From Sclerurus mexicanus (lineage: Eukaryota > Chordata > Aves > Passeriformes > Furnariidae): 64,000 nucleotides of DNA. Shown piece after piece: positions 13,171 through 26,639 of the stretch. Position numbers and translations under genes: made by a program. The notes beneath the pieces were generated by a model. It was not told where the DNA came from. It saw only the letters and a program-made list of their open reading frames with translations, and ran no database searches. The first letter of the stretch is position 1, and every line of letters starts with the position of its first letter. Where the stretch lies: contig VWZF01002690.1 in NCBI GenBank assembly GCA_013396755.1, positions 1,302,001 through 1,366,000 of the forward strand. The letters run 5' to 3'.

Positions 13171-16100
13171 AGTGAGCAGAAAAAGGACCTTCTAGTTAAG
13201 ATCACAACCGATAACTCCAGCAGGCTGGGTTTAGCTAAGCTCTGCCACTCTTTTCTTCTCCAAACTCAACCATGTCACCTCCAGACACCCAAATGACACA
13301 TACAGGAGTGGGGACTTTGCCTCCAGACAACCTACTAACACATACTCCAGAGTGAAATGCCCACAAGGAAGCAGGATCCTGAGGGGAGACTGTGGGGCTG
13401 ATCCTTCACCCCTCAGGCTGGATGGCTGCTGACACCTGGGCACTCATCACTGAGCAGCCACGTGTCCAGCACAGCAGGACCATCATTTTAAACAGGGTCT
13501 GCATTGCCACAGGGATCAGGGATTATAACATGGTGCATCCATCCAGCAATAAGGAAGACACAAACATATCTATTACACAGACCTGTTTGCAATGCACACA
13601 CACATCATATGTGCATGTATAATAGGCAGCAAATTTCCAGTGCAAGGACCTTAGGTTTTACGTAGGCATAAATTTGAGTGGATTAAGTCAAAACATGTTC
13701 CAAAGTCAGAATTTCAAAACTGCCTCTTTTTTTTTCCCCCTTTTCTGCTATTTTGTCCAATTCAGCAGATTTCCAATGGGCTGACAAATTCCCCTAAATG
13801 TTAATGCAAAGACGATTGCAGCAAAGATTTTCAAGCAGCATGTTCAGAGCTCCCCAGTTTGAAGCACATGGATGCTGTTTTGGGTTTAGTGCTTGCGGTG
13901 TCATGTTGCTTGGTGAGCTGTCTGGGGACAAGGACACCGCTCCATGAGGTGCTGCACAAACACAGGCTCCATTGTTCCTGTGGATGGCTGAGTGCTCGTG
14001 GCAAGGGATACAATTATGCCAGCTTTCATTTTGTGCTGTGAGAATGGGCCAGCATCATCTCCCCAGGGTTATTCTCACCAGCACCAGTGCTGAAGTCTCA
14101 TTACTACCTTCCACTCAATATGGAACTGGAGGAGATTGGAGGGAGAAAAAAAAAATCTTGTTTCACCAAGTTACGACAGAGATGTCAAACACTTCTGACA
14201 GGAACCTGAAGGAAAACACCAGAACATCTTGTTCCTGCTAAAGAATTCACTTCCATTCCAGTATTAAATAACCTTGACTCGCTACCATAGTTGTTCACTT
14301 TCATGACTTTCATATTGTTGGGAGATCTGGGAAGTGGCTGCAAGTGGATTATGGTTGTACAAGAAAATAATGGAGGCAGAAAAGGGCAAGGAGCAATCTT
14401 GTCCCTTTTGGGTCTTCTGGAAATGAAGCTGTGCACAGTAGGAAGGAACGAGTTAATATTTGGATAAACCATGCACGTCTTTTATCCCCCTTTCTTTTTT
14501 AAGCATTAGGATCCCAACTATGCTCCCAAGTCCCTATTTAGCATCGCAGACTTACATTCTTGAAAGCATTTAACTTCATCTATTCTAGTAAATAAGACAT
14601 GCATGGGGCTGTTCTTTGGCCCAGGGGCCAATTGGCACAGAGCAATTTGCATCCGTGCTGATAAGAGTCTTTCCTTCCAAAACCGGGGGGCTGCATCTGA
14701 ACAGCCTGTGGTGATGCTCCTTGGCCCAGGATGTTCCTGGACCCTGCCCAGGCATTGTCTGGGAGAATGCTAGTTGGAACAGGACAAAACCATCATCAGG
14801 GACCATGCTAAGGGTTGGATAGTTTGAGAGATCATGTGCCAGTACCTGGGCTTGAGCCCCGGCCTTGTTTAGTTTATCAACACAGCCATAGCTTTAGGTG
14901 CTTAAGTGTAATTATATAGGGACCTAATTCCCATGGATCTCTCTGCAGAATCCACCAAAAATAGGTTTCATAGCAGTCTGATTATGGCTTAGGAGACTGC
15001 CTAAACTAACCAATAGAGAGCACCAAGGGGGAAAAAAGAAAAAATTAGGTGTTTTTAATCCTGCCTCCCTGTATTATGTAAGTACCCTATTCTGGGCAGC
15101 AAGAGGATATCTCCCTTCCCAGAGGATTCATGGCCCTGAGCTCTGCCCTGGAGTTAAGCAAAGATTTTTCTCTGAGAAACCCAAGCAAGGTGCATGCTCT
15201 TTCCTCTTCCCAAACTCTTAAACCTCTTCTGAAGGACCTCACAGCAGATGAGTAAGTATTGGGCGAGCTCACTCCTTTTTCTGAAAGGATTTGAACTGTC
15301 TTTCCAGCAGAGTGCATGAAAAAAGGTGGAAGGAGAAAGTTCTGGGATGTTGGAGGAAGAGGAGGACAAGCAGAAAGTGTTGAGAGACACTAGCCAGGAG
15401 GGGTTGTTATTGACATGTAAGTTTTTATTATTAAGCAATTGGGAGCAGAAGGGAGAAAAATAAAAAAGAAATAAAGATTGGAAGACAACCTAAAATACTG
15501 TAGTAAAACAAAAATTTGCTTTACTGCTAATCCCACTGAAGTCTCTAGCGTAGTGTTGTCTCAGCAGAACATATTCTGTGAGCAACTTGGGAAGTAATTT
15601 GAGCGTCTCTGAAGTGTTTCATTGGCTCATCCAGTATTAAATCATCTGGCAATGAAGAAAAGTGTTTAAAGTTAACTTCCATACAGAACAAATTCCTCTG
15701 GAAAACTCTTGTCATTCAGCTCAGTTTACCCAAAGTCTGGTAGCATTGATTAGACTGGGGTTGGGTTTGAATTTTTTAATGTGTTTGCATTTCTTCGATG
15801 TAAAAAAATTACAATTAAAAAAGACTGCTGCAAACTTCTTTGGACTTAGCCACTTAGTGGGAAACTTAGAAGGCAAATGTTTGAGTTGGGGAAGAGAAAG
15901 CTGGTGCTAGGCTTGTGACATGCTTGGCTGCCATCCCTAGACAATGGAATTGCAATTGCAGCTTTTCTGGAACACTGGGGATTAAAAGCCTTGTGTAAGT
16001 GACACTGAAGACCCAGGCAGGCAAGGTGCATCCCTTCTCCCTACCACATGCTACCCAAGGGATTTCCAAGTGGGCTAGAGCTGGTGCTAAAAGAGACTCA

Positions 16101-18529
16101 GTATCCTCACTCCAGGGTTGTCTAACAGGACCCCTCTACCTCCAATTCCTTGCACAGGGATTTTGCATCCACACTAGTCTTTTCTTCTCCACTTCCCCAA
16201 TGCCAGGGAGGCAGTGAAGCCTTTGATGTTCCCAGGAGCCCTGCTTCAGTGTGCTTCTCTGCACACACCCACCAGTGCTCAGCCAACCCAAGGAGCTCCT
16301 CATCTGCAGGCAGCTTGACATGTCCTCCCACAGGGACAGCACTGTGTCTCCACACATCCACCTACTCCTACCTGGTCCCTTGACACCTGCCACTTGCTTC
16401 CAGCTGCCCCTATCCACTTTAACCCAGGTCACCTCAGGTTTTTTTCCCTTGTTTCCAACCCAGTTCCCCATTCTCACTAGCTACACTGACAGTCCTGCTC
16501 ATCTCTTCCTACCCGCAGGCTTGGGAAGCTGAAACACCCCATCAAGTAACACACCTAGTTAACTGTGTAATGCTGTACCTATGGGGCAATTCCATCCCAG
16601 CACCTGCAGGGATCCTGATTACACCCTAAAACATGATATTTCAATTTCATTATCTGATTGGGCATTAGCAACGAGCACCACTAATGAGTATATTAGTCAG
16701 TTCCTTTATTAAACTAGCGGCAGCATTTGATGCAATGACCTCCTGATGTAGCTCTTTGATGCCATGTGATTTGATTTTTATTTCTTCTTTTTTTTTTCCC
16801 TTTTAATTGAGAAAGATACAGCAAAGCAAATAGAAAAACTGTGAGGAGCAGAATTAGCACATTGACAGTGCAGGCAAATACATGTTCAGCAAGAGAATGA
16901 ATTTTATAGGAGCTGCAGAAAAGGCAAGTGGCGAGCTCTAGCTAGCTAACATTTGAATACAACCATTCATTATTCCTATGCCATTATTATTATGAATTTG
17001 TTGTTGTTATTCTATTACACAGCCAGTCCTGAGGACTGGTTTTGCCATCTCTAACCTGGCGATCTTTCACCCTTAGCAATTGTTGTTTGGCCATGTCACC
17101 ACAGGGCTCGTTGTGCAAGAGGCTGCGCAAGCCCAGAACAAAAAGGGGATGCCAGCCCCAGGGCATTCCCAGTGTAAGTGACAGATGAGTGACAACAGGC
17201 AGATACAGAAGGACTGAGGAGTGTAAGGAAATGGGGACACACGTGTGTCTGATCCAGGGGTGAATGTTTGGAGCATAGCTTTGGGCTCAGCCAGCTACCG
17301 ACTCCAGCAGGGAAGCATTGAATTCAGGCACTTGGATTCCAGTGTCATGGCAAAACTCCAGCCTGGGGAATAATGCAGAACATCCTACTGAAACTCCCAT
17401 TATAGTTTTCACTAGAAAAATCATCACGCTTTTCTTTCCAAGATACTCTGATACCACGGTCACAGCCCCAGATGACTCCTGCAACCCTTTCCAACCATGA
17501 CTGCATTTTCACAGATTTCATCTCCGGTCCAGTTCTAACCTGATAGCTAATCATGAGAGCATTCAGGGCTCCTCTGGATAATTACTGGAGGTATTAAGCT
17601 ATTCCAAACTGAAGCACTAGGTGCTTTGCACCCAGGCAAATGGCTTCCACGGGCTTACATAAGAAGCATTTACACTGGCCATAGGTCATTTGTGGCACTG
17701 CTCTGGCACGTGAAACAACATGGTACGATCCACCTGACTTTGGGACTTTGAGACCAGCTCTCTCAGGGAGTAAGATGTACACAGGATATATTTACAGAGT
17801 TGTCACTTCAGTCATTTTTCTTCAGAAATCCAAGAAGCAGCAAAACAAGCTGAGAATATGCGGACAGAAAAAATGTCTCTATGAGTATGGTAAGTGCTGG
17901 AAGACCCAACCTGCCTACCTGCTGCTGTATCCAGCAGTTTAAAATATTACTGCCACTGTGCCAAGCACGTAGTCTAAACCTAATAGTCATGTGACACCAA
18001 GCTGTTGTCTTCTCTTCCATCACTAGTAAAGTTGCTCCGGGCTGCCATGGAGGATGCCACCTGCACTGGCCCTACTTATAGTCATTAGAGGTCGCTTTCT
18101 GATGGGTTTAGGGGGCTAGTTCAGATTTCTTTTCAAGGGAAAGAGGACCCTACATCAAGGTACAGGATCAAAACATTGCCCAGATATATTGACTAATCCT
18201 CAGACAAGTGCAGCAATGGTTCCATGATTTTCCTTGACTAGGACTGGCAGGTGAGCCCTTTACCACCCATCTTCATGGTAGGTGGAAACTGGGCCTTTTT
18301 AGGGGATACCTGCAGTAGACCAAACAGCAGCTGGGGGCCCTCTTCCCATTGCACTGGTCCAGCCAAACTGGTCCCTGTTATGTTTTTCTAAGTAGACCCT
18401 CTGCTGCAAGTCACCCAGCTGACCTACGTGTCCACACATCCCTGGCAGGCCTCCAGGACAAACCTCAGCACACCCGGGTCTGTAATGGGCCTGCCTCCAT
18501 CTGACTGCCCAGTTAACATCCTCCTGCTG

Positions 18530-19040
18530 CCTCCTTAATTATAATCCCTTTATTTTATCTAACCCCAATTGTAGCAGTTGGTGAGTCACTGGGCTCCATA
18601 ACAAGACGATCAGGACACATTTCATATTACACTGCAGTTTTCATTCCAGGGCGTGGGCTGAAGGCGTTGTTTATTTATTTTAATTTGGTTCGGTTTGGGG
18701 TTTTCTCACAGGTGATGGAGTACAGAGATTTAAGCAGGGGGTAGAAGGGAGGAAGGGGTAAAAAACAAAAACAACTTCAATCCATCTGGATCAATTAAAT
18801 CTTGTTGAAAAGTTTTCAACCCCAGGGTTGCCTGAGGTAGGTCTAATAGTCACACTCTTTGGCATTTAATGAAAATGCTAATGATTTCTCCTTTGGAATA
18901 TATTTTCACTTCTAGTTTGAACAAGATGCATCTCTCCTCCAATCAATTCCACAAGCTCCTTATTTTTTTCCTCCCTATTTATGCGCGTGCCCCTTCAGGG
19001 CAAATTAAGAAATTATTGCCTCCATCCAAAAAGTAGCTGA
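18530..19040. promoter_or_regulatory. Candidate regulatory block in the GATA3 downstream desert
   Basis: Carries ccttaattataatccc, a TTTTATCTAACC (GATA-type TTATCT), ggcatttaatgaaaatgc, atgctaatgatttctcc and tccaatcaattcc, plus an unusual CpG pair in tatgcgcgtgcc (18979-18990). The mixture of TAAT cores and retained CpG is typical of conserved non-coding elements; this is inference only. Confidence 0.28.
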
Positions 19041-20149
19041 AATGTGCAGCCTTATGTTTCACATCACAGGGGTGGGAAGGAAAAAAATCTTTGCATGGGA
19101 GCAACAATCCTGTTTGTGTCTGAGTTGCAGAGGAAAAAATGGCATCAAACCTTTCTCATCCTGGTTCACCAGGGAAAGCGCAGGTCTCAACCTACAAAAA
19201 CAAACGATTGATCCAACAGAGCTGCCTTTAGATTGAAGACCTCACTCACAACGTTCAATTTTCTTGTTAGTAGTTCACTGTAGCAAAAATAAGAGTCAGC
19301 AAATAAAGAGAGATGCATAAATATAGGATAGGACTTTTCTCCCCCAACTTCTAAGGAATTGTAATGGAGATGAGTGCTTCAGGTCATCCATAGACCCTGG
19401 AAAGAGAGAGATTCTCCCCATCCCAAATCAGATGCTAAAATTTTGGATGGCTGAAATATGATGGTTGAAAGAAAGGCATAAATTGGAAGAATTGCCACAA
19501 GTCAAACACAGTTAGAATTTGCAAAGGAAATTCAAACAAATCACTAAAGTTTCTAGTAAAGGATGGGAATACTGAACAGGGGCTTAGAGGCATAAAGGCT
19601 AATGCGAAAGAGTGGATGGGACTATGAAATGCCTCCTTGAAATTGCCATCAGCTCAAGGGAAAACTAAACAATCTCCCTGCAAATGTCTGAGAAAAGGCA
19701 CGAAGAATCATTAGTTTTGCCTATACTAGCATATTAAACAAGGCCAGGGCACGTGATTGCCCTGCTTCTAGCCATGTCCCTAGCAAGTTTTGTCATGTGG
19801 CATCTGGCATGCTGAGGCATGGTTCAGAAGTCATTATGTGCATCATTCCCAGTACACAGTACCCATGGGACCACTCTTTTTTGGTGGGAAGTTGGATTTT
19901 AGAGTTTGAGTGTATCATTTTAAGCCTTGCCCCGTCATGATCTTTGGGATCAGAGAATGAGCCCTGGACCATTTTATTTACTTGTCTAAACATAGACACA
20001 AAGTCTGACTGAATGTTTAAAGGTCTATCAAGTGTTAGGTAGAAGGAGCTGAACCAGAAAATGTGGGTTGGCATCAGGAATAAGTCAGACTATGGAACAC
20101 CTTCAGCAATAAAGAATAATTAAAGACATGGATGTAAATGAAAATTGCA

Positions 20150-20520
20150 TTAAAACACAGCATGGTTTCTGACAAAGATAGATTGTTCTGAACTGACCTG
20201 ATAGTTTGCTTTGATAAGATCACTGATTTTCTAATGAAAGGAAATGCAGTAGATCTAATCTCTCCGGACTTCAGAAAAACATTTGATAGGGTACCTCCTG
20301 GGAAATTATTAAGTGGTAGAATATGGAAATCAGAAGAGGAATTTTAGATGGAAAAGGGAGTCACTACATAGGAAATTACAACATGTGATGTTGAGAGAGG
20401 AAGTACTGAGCTGGAAGGAAGTTATGACTGCAGCTCCTCAGAAATCTGTTTGGGGACAGCTTTTATTCGATATTTTGCAAAAAGTCCTTCTCACTTAAAG
20501 TAAGACAGTGCTGTTAGAAT
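20150..20520 (+). pseudogene. Old CR1-like LINE: decayed reverse transcriptase segment
   Basis: The plus strand translates across 20204-20320 as FDKITDFLMKGNAVDLI followed by SPDFRKTFDRVPPGKLL, matching the non-LTR reverse transcriptase block usually read as 'DLIYLDFSKAFDRV'. At about 20443-20480 KSVWGQLLFDIL matches the next block, normally 'QGSVLGPLLFNIF'. Stops and frameshifts interrupt it (for example two stops just before 20204), so it is inactive. The order and spacing fit one LINE open reading frame 2 in sense orientation. Sequence divergence suggests it is older than the recognisable bird CR1 copies. Confidence 0.75.
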
Positions 20521-21464
20521 TTGATGCTAACAGATACTCAGAAGGCACTGCTGTCAGTGCCAGAGATAATAAAGTTATAAGATGGACTGTACTTCCTTGA
20601 GAACTGGAGGTTCAGTACAAAAGGGATCAAGCATCTCACCTAACTTTAGTTATGTTGAACATATAATCCAGGACAGCTTGTTAAATTCCTTCTATACTCA
20701 AGTAAAGATGTAAGTTGATCCATCAGTGTCTGAGAGTGTCTTTTTCAGACACCTGTAGTAGGATATGAAACCTATTTTCTCTCCAGTGTCTGTAGAGGAA
20801 CCATGAACAATTAGCCTAAACTAGAACAACCCTAAAAATATTTGAGATGGATGCTGGAAGGATACATTAATAGATTAGGTGCTAATGAGAAGTTTTGAAG
20901 CTATTTAATTTAAAAAGGTGCAAAAAGTGAGACACATGGATCATAGCATCATTGGATTGTAGAATCAAAAAATCACAGAATCTTTTAGGTTGGAAAAGGC
21001 CTTTAAGGTCATTGAGTCCAATCACTAACCCAACACTGCTAAGGCCAACATTAAACCATGCCCCCAAGTGCCACCACTAAACTGTGCCCCCAAGGGCCAT
21101 TTTTATATGTCTTTGAAATCCCTCCAGGAATGGTGACTCCACCACTTCCCTGGGCAGCCTGAGTGCTGAAGACACTGGTGAAGACATTTTTCATGATATC
21201 CAATCTAAACCTCCACTGGCAAAATTTGAGGCCATTTCTTCTTGTCCTGTTCCTTGTTATTTAGTAGAAGAAATCAACCCCCACATCACTGCAACCTCCT
21301 TTTAGGTAGTAGTAGAGGGCAGTAAGGTCCCCACAATCCTGCTTTTTTCCAGGCTAAACACCCTCATCTCTCTCAGCTGCTCCTGATATGACTTATTTTC
21401 TAGACCCTTTCACCAGCTTCTTTTCCCTTCTTTGGACAGGCACCAGCACTTCAATGTCTTTCTT

Positions 21465-21520
21465 TATAGAATTATAGAATAATTTGGATTGGGAGGGATC
21501 TTTAAAGTTTATCTAATCCC
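21465..21520 (-). mobile_element. Nested CR1 tail (about 56 bp) inside an older CR1
   Basis: A second CR1 3' end (tagaattatagaataatttg then gattgggagggatcttta) lies between tcaatgtctttctt and gcgcaaaactgagcacagg, segments that are adjacent in an intact CR1. The simplest reading is insertion of an extremely 5'-truncated CR1 copy into the older one. Confidence 0.7.
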
Positions 21521-21810
21521 AAGGCGCAAAACTGAGCACAGGATTCAAGGTACAGCCTCACTAGTGCTGACTTCAGGGGGAAAATCACTGTCTTGGCCCT
21601 GCTGATCACACTGTTTCTCATACAAGCCAGGACACTGTTGACCTTCTTGGCCACCTGGGCACACTGCTGACTCATCTGGCTGCCGACCAACACCTTCAGG
21701 TCCTTTTCCACCAGGCAGCTTCCCAGAAGCTCTTCCCTCATTCTGTAGTGCTGCAGGGGGTTGTTGTGACCCAAGGGCAGGACCCTGCATTTTGCCTCAT
21801 TGAACCTCAT
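21502..21810 (-). pseudogene. CR1 open reading frame 2 C-terminal remnant
   Basis: A 102-codon minus-strand frame begins MRFNEAKCRVLPLGHNN and continues with a VEKDLKVLVGSQ block, an SQQCAQVAKKVN block and ALVRLYLESCAQF, the standard C-terminal end of the CR1 reverse transcriptase protein. The N-terminal part is absent and the frame closes inside the nested insertion, so it is a fragment and not functional. Confidence 0.85.
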
Positions 21811-21970
21811 CCAGCTGGCCTTGGCCCATCAATCCAGCCTGTCCAGATCCCTTTGCAGAGCCTTCCTGCCCTTCAACAGACAAACACTCCTACCCAACCT
21901 GGTGTCATCTGGAAACTGACTGAGGGTGAACTCGATGATGACTGAGAAAGTATTAAACAGAATTTGATCA

Positions 21971-22296
21971 ACCATTACAAAAGAACAGGTGACAAGGCTG
22001 TCAAAAACGTGTTTCATGAGGTGTTTCCCATAAGGGTAGGGGAATTTCTGTCTTGATCTGCTCAAAACACATGGAGGACAATCTGCAAAGTATCAGAACA
22101 GATCCTAGTTGCCTGTATTTAGGAGAGATGAACTCAGAGTACAAAGCTAAAGTACTGAGATGTGTCAGGATATCTTGAACCCATGACATAGGAAAAGAAG
22201 ATACATCTTGGCTTGTTTAGATGAACAAAGCAAACACTGGGACAACAGTGTTAGTTTATAAATAAATACATCAAGACAGTAAACAAGGAGAGGAAA
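21971..22296. other. Between retroelement pieces, nothing firm seen
   Basis: Moderately AT-rich. Its position between the antisense CR1 and a sense CR1-like tail suggests it is the decayed middle of the older LINE, but I cannot match it to a specific part. Confidence 0.4.
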
Positions 22297-22545
22297 AAGA
22301 AGGTCTATTTAAAAGACAGCATGGGCACCGCAAATGGCATAAATTGAAACTAGATAAACACCGACTGGTTGAAGAAAGACTAGGGTGAACAACCTGAACA
22401 ACTTCTAGTTGGTGTAATGAGATTAAAAACATATCAACAAGAAACTTTCTTCCCCATGAACCATTTTCAACTTGTGGAAGAGTTTAAAAAAGAGAAGAGA
22501 TCCAACTTAGAGACTCAAGAGGTCCCCTCCAATTTTATGGGTCTG
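22297..22545 (+). mobile_element. Diverged CR1-like LINE 3' region, sense
   Basis: Words in the right order for a CR1-type 3' end: ggcataaattgaaactag, gaaactttcttccccatg, gtggaagagtttaaaaaa and actcaagaggtcccctcc followed by aattttatgg. The match is weaker than for the younger copies. It could be the 3' end of the same old LINE whose reverse transcriptase lies at 20150-20520. Confidence 0.5.
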
Positions 22546-25500
22546 CATAGGGAAAGAGCAAGTAAATTTCTTGAAGAAAGAAAAACCTGGCTAGTATGCT
22601 ATACCAAAAACTCTCTGGTTGGCCTTTTAGCACCTGGTACTTCCTTTTTCTCACTGGGCTGCTGGTGTTTCGCTCGTAACAATGCACTAATTGAATAGCA
22701 CATTGACAGATTTGCATGCCACAGTCCTCCAGCTTCTGATTTCTTTGTTGCATTTGTGTACACCTAAGCCCAGAGAAAAGAAAAGGAACAAAAAACCACC
22801 AACAACTATCAGGAGAAGCAAAACAAACACACATGCACACAGCACTTCTAAACTGGTCTTGAGAGCAAACAATAGTAGGAAGGGATAAGTACCACTCTCA
22901 GGGCTCTCAGATGATCGGGTCAGCTATGCAGACACAAGGAAAGAGGATTTCGAGAAACAAATAATACCTGTGCCTGAAATGGGAGCTTTGCTGTAAAGAG
23001 AAAAGAAACATATGCTTTTCGGCTGGAGTGGATTTCTTATGCTGCTCAGAAGTGACTGGCTCATCCTCAGTGCAAAGGACTGGTGTTGTATTAACTGTTC
23101 TGTATCAGTTTCCCTTTCGAGTCCCCTGCCTGAGCTGCCGGGTTATTTCATTTCTGACAGACAGCACAAACAGGAGCCTAGGGTAACTCAAGTCCCTGGT
23201 GGTGCTGAGCAGACATCCATCTGTGCTTCCATATATATGCACCGTGTCAGGGCTGGATGTGGCTGAGCAGCAATGGTCAGGAGCTGGGACAGGTGGTGGC
23301 AGTGGACTGACAATGGCTAGGCCCTGTTTTTCACAGGATACCACACTAGCTGGAGGTTCTTGATAGGATCCCTGATGTCCTGCTCCTTCTTCTTTACAAG
23401 TTGGCCTTGTCCAAAAGGAAACCACACAGTCCCAGCATCACACTTTTCACCCTGAGAACAGCAAGTTCCCTGGGAACACATGGACCCAAGGAAGCTCTGG
23501 GAGAGCCCTGATTGTCAAAGCACAGGCAAAATGTGTGCTCTGCAAGTAGTTTAACAAATTTTGGGTCCATCATCATTCTCCCTGTTCTCATGTGGTCTTG
23601 TTTATGCTTAAGCCAGCATTCTGAAACAGGCACTGCCAGGTTCTGCATCATGACGGCAACAGAGCTGGCTCCTTTGTTATGTATCCATTCCTAACTGAAA
23701 ATAAGGCATTTGCCCCTGGGGAAGAAGGAGGTGAGCTACTGTCTGTGCTTTTCTCTGTACCACCCTCTGCCTCACCTCCTTTCAGAGCCAACATACACAA
23801 AGTTTCTTTTGCCTTCAACCTACGTACCTGAACACAGTCCCACTCCCAACTATTCCCTCCCTGCAGTTGCTTGCCCACTTCTCGGAATTGCATTTCAGCT
23901 GTATATGGCCTGGATCCAGTGGGAAAAAAAGATCTTCCAACACTAATGCTCTTATTTGCCATAGACCTGGATTCCCTCAGTACAGGAGAACGTGCTTCCT
24001 TCATAGACCAAGGCTCATAGCTGAAAGTTGGGAGATTTTCCTGAAACTAGAGCTGGGAATTATCCCCAAACCCTACATTTAAGCAGAATAACGTCAGGGG
24101 AATCTGGACCTGCTTTGATCTTTATAGCATCAGCCCCTCTCTCGCCAAGCTCAATGCAAAGCAGATTGGGACTTGCCATCTTGGCCCAAATGAACATCAA
24201 GATAGATGCTGAAGACTTCTTTGTTCCTTGAATGTCAACTGTAAGTGTGAGTCATTGTGGCTTCAGGAAGGAGGGAACTTCTCAGACTAGGTCTTTCTGA
24301 GGGAGAGATGGGAATTGATAGCTGATGCAGAAGATCCAGTTTTAAAGATATGAAGCTGGATTCTCAAGGGCTCTTGTCTCCCATTGATTTCTAAGTGTCA
24401 TAGAATATCTGGTCATAATGAACTGAATCTGAAATTAATTAATTTTTAGAGAACCTGGTGCTTTGTTCCACCTTGTTGCAGTGCTTAACAAACCTAAATA
24501 TCCATATGTTGCCTAGATAACAGCTTAAAGCTCAGTAGTGCTCTTTTTTTCTTGAGGAGTGGTCCCTTTCTCCACAACCAGGTGTGATCGTTCGCCTCTC
24601 AGCGCAACTCCATGTCTTTTTCTCATTAAGTGAATTCAATTGGATTTCTTACATGAGGGTGGAGTAACTTACAATGAACAACTTGGCAAAATTGGGCTTT
24701 ATGTAATTACTTGAGGATTTGGCCCAACATACTGGTACAACATGAGATGTATCTCACGATCTTTCACTTGCGTAACCCTCTTCCTCTTGTTGTTTATTGT
24801 CATCCCTTGCTGGGTTAGTTCCTTGGGGCAGAGACCTTTTATTTAATTAGTCTGGAAAGGGCCTGGCACACCTACAGAGCCATATTAATAATGAGAAACA
24901 GTACTAACCTACCCACAAGAAGATGTGAGCTTCCTTGCAAGATATGTGACAGGGTACGACCACAGTGATCAGTCATATTCTGACCCAATAGGGCTCACTT
25001 TGGTTTGTCTTGGGTGGGAATCTTATCACAAATATGTCCCCAGGCTTTTTCTCCTCTTATATTTGAGAAATGTCATTATGACAGATGATCTGCTGATTAG
25101 ATTTACCTCAAATAATAAGCTAATAAGTGTTTCTTACACCTTCTGGAACTCCCTTTCCAAGCATTAGAAGAAAGAAAAAAGTAAGTGGACAACAGGCTCA
25201 TGGAGCTTGTCTACAAGACATTTTTATCTGCTGATTGGTTGACTTCTAATAGGGTAGCACTAAGGTTGCAGCAGGAGCTCCCTTATTAGTGATGAAAACA
25301 GAGAAAAAGAGGGAANTAGAAAACAGAAGCAGGCAGTGATTTCTGTGGTGTCTGACAGGGCATAAACCAATCAAAACTGTTCCTACAGGTAGGGCATTCA
25401 AAACATCATTCCTGTGTGGATTCTATAATGTCTAACAAGGGTGTACCTAACATTGCTGTCTTTCTTTCAACAAAATTTCCAGCTCCAGTCCTGTTTTCCA

Positions 25501-26639
25501 GCAACTTACAGGAGCTGCATATCTTTGAATCTCTAGCCCTGCTGTCAAATGTGATTGAATTTGGCTAATGGCTTCTCAAGCTACCAGGCAGACAGACACA
25601 CAGACATGCACACACATCCCAGAACACGGCATCATCTCATGAGCCAAATTTCCATTCAGAAAGGAAACTGATGGAAAGCAACATGACCAACACCCCCTTG
25701 ATCACACCCCAGGTGTGAAACACTGGTCTGCACCCACATGGAAGGCCAAGCTTTGCCAAGTTCCCAGCAACAGGCAGTCCAACAGCCCTCATTTAGCCAT
25801 GCGTTACACCATGCCAAAAGCAGTATCCTTTCCTTTGTCACTGCTTACGGAATAGTCTAGAGGTGTCATTGACTTTCCCTTTTTGTCCCATCCAACAAAG
25901 CCAGTGTGGTAAAACAAAACTGGAAGAGAGCACTATATGTGCAGCTTTTTGTTGTTCATATGGCATAGCCTGAATTTCTGAAGACATGTTTTGGAGGCTT
26001 TCTCTACTCTCAGGAGAAATGTAGACATCTTGAAAAGGCACTTTGGATGTTACGTGGACTGAACACAGGTTTTTCAGTCAGATTCCAGAAGGAAAGAGAG
26101 TTGAATCCAGCTCAGAATTTCGACTAGGGAATTTTTTTAAGCTGAAAAGGGCCCCAAAGTCATCAAACCTTACCTCAATTTGCCTGATTCTTTTGATAGT
26201 TCCCACACTGTGGATGTCATAGACAAAAGACAATCTGAATGGCAACAAAACTGTGCTGGGAATAAAACCAAAAGTATATTAAAAAAAAAATAACAAAAAA
26301 AAACCAGGAATGTACACTAAAATATTCCATATGCTCTCATGGTGGGTTGCCCTCGGCACATGCAGAAAGATTGTAACTAGGCACAATCTGATAAGGCAGA
26401 ATGCAACTGCGGGCTACTAGACAACCACCAAAAAAAGAGGAAGAAAAAGGGCAGAATCAGCGCATACATGCAAGAAAGGATAAGGTAGAAGAGGGAGGTG
26501 AAACTGAGTTTCTGTGCATAAAATATCACTGCTCATGGAGGACCAGATGTTAATAAAACTTTGCAAGGGTTTCCAAGTGAGGCTGTGAATGACGCTGCAG
26601 TCTGGAGGCTGCACAAGGATGCCTGTTGTAGTCTAGCTG

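Larger units (their letters stand above)
11806..20149. other. Intergenic, no gene seen; several AT-rich candidate elements
   Basis: No gene recognised in 8 kb. Blocks rich in TAATTA/ATTAAT cores lie at 12715-12800, 13040-13170, 16640-16760 and 18530-19040. A possible old repeat trace (aggtgcttaagtg, cctaattcccatgg) lies at 14895-14937. Short frames on both strands lack protein features. Confidence 0.65.
20941..21970 (-). mobile_element. CR1 LINE, antisense, about 1 kb
   Basis: Reads on the plus strand from a CR1 tail (atcacagaatcttttaggtt) through ttggaaaaggcctttaagg, ttcttcttgtcctgttcctt and gaccctttcaccagcttc, and beyond 21521 into the antisense of the open reading frame 2 C-terminus (caggaccctgcattttgcc, atccagcctgtccagatccc). 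It includes more of the element than the other copies. It is interrupted by a short second CR1 tail at 21465-21520 and has lost the sequence upstream of about 21970. Confidence 0.92.
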
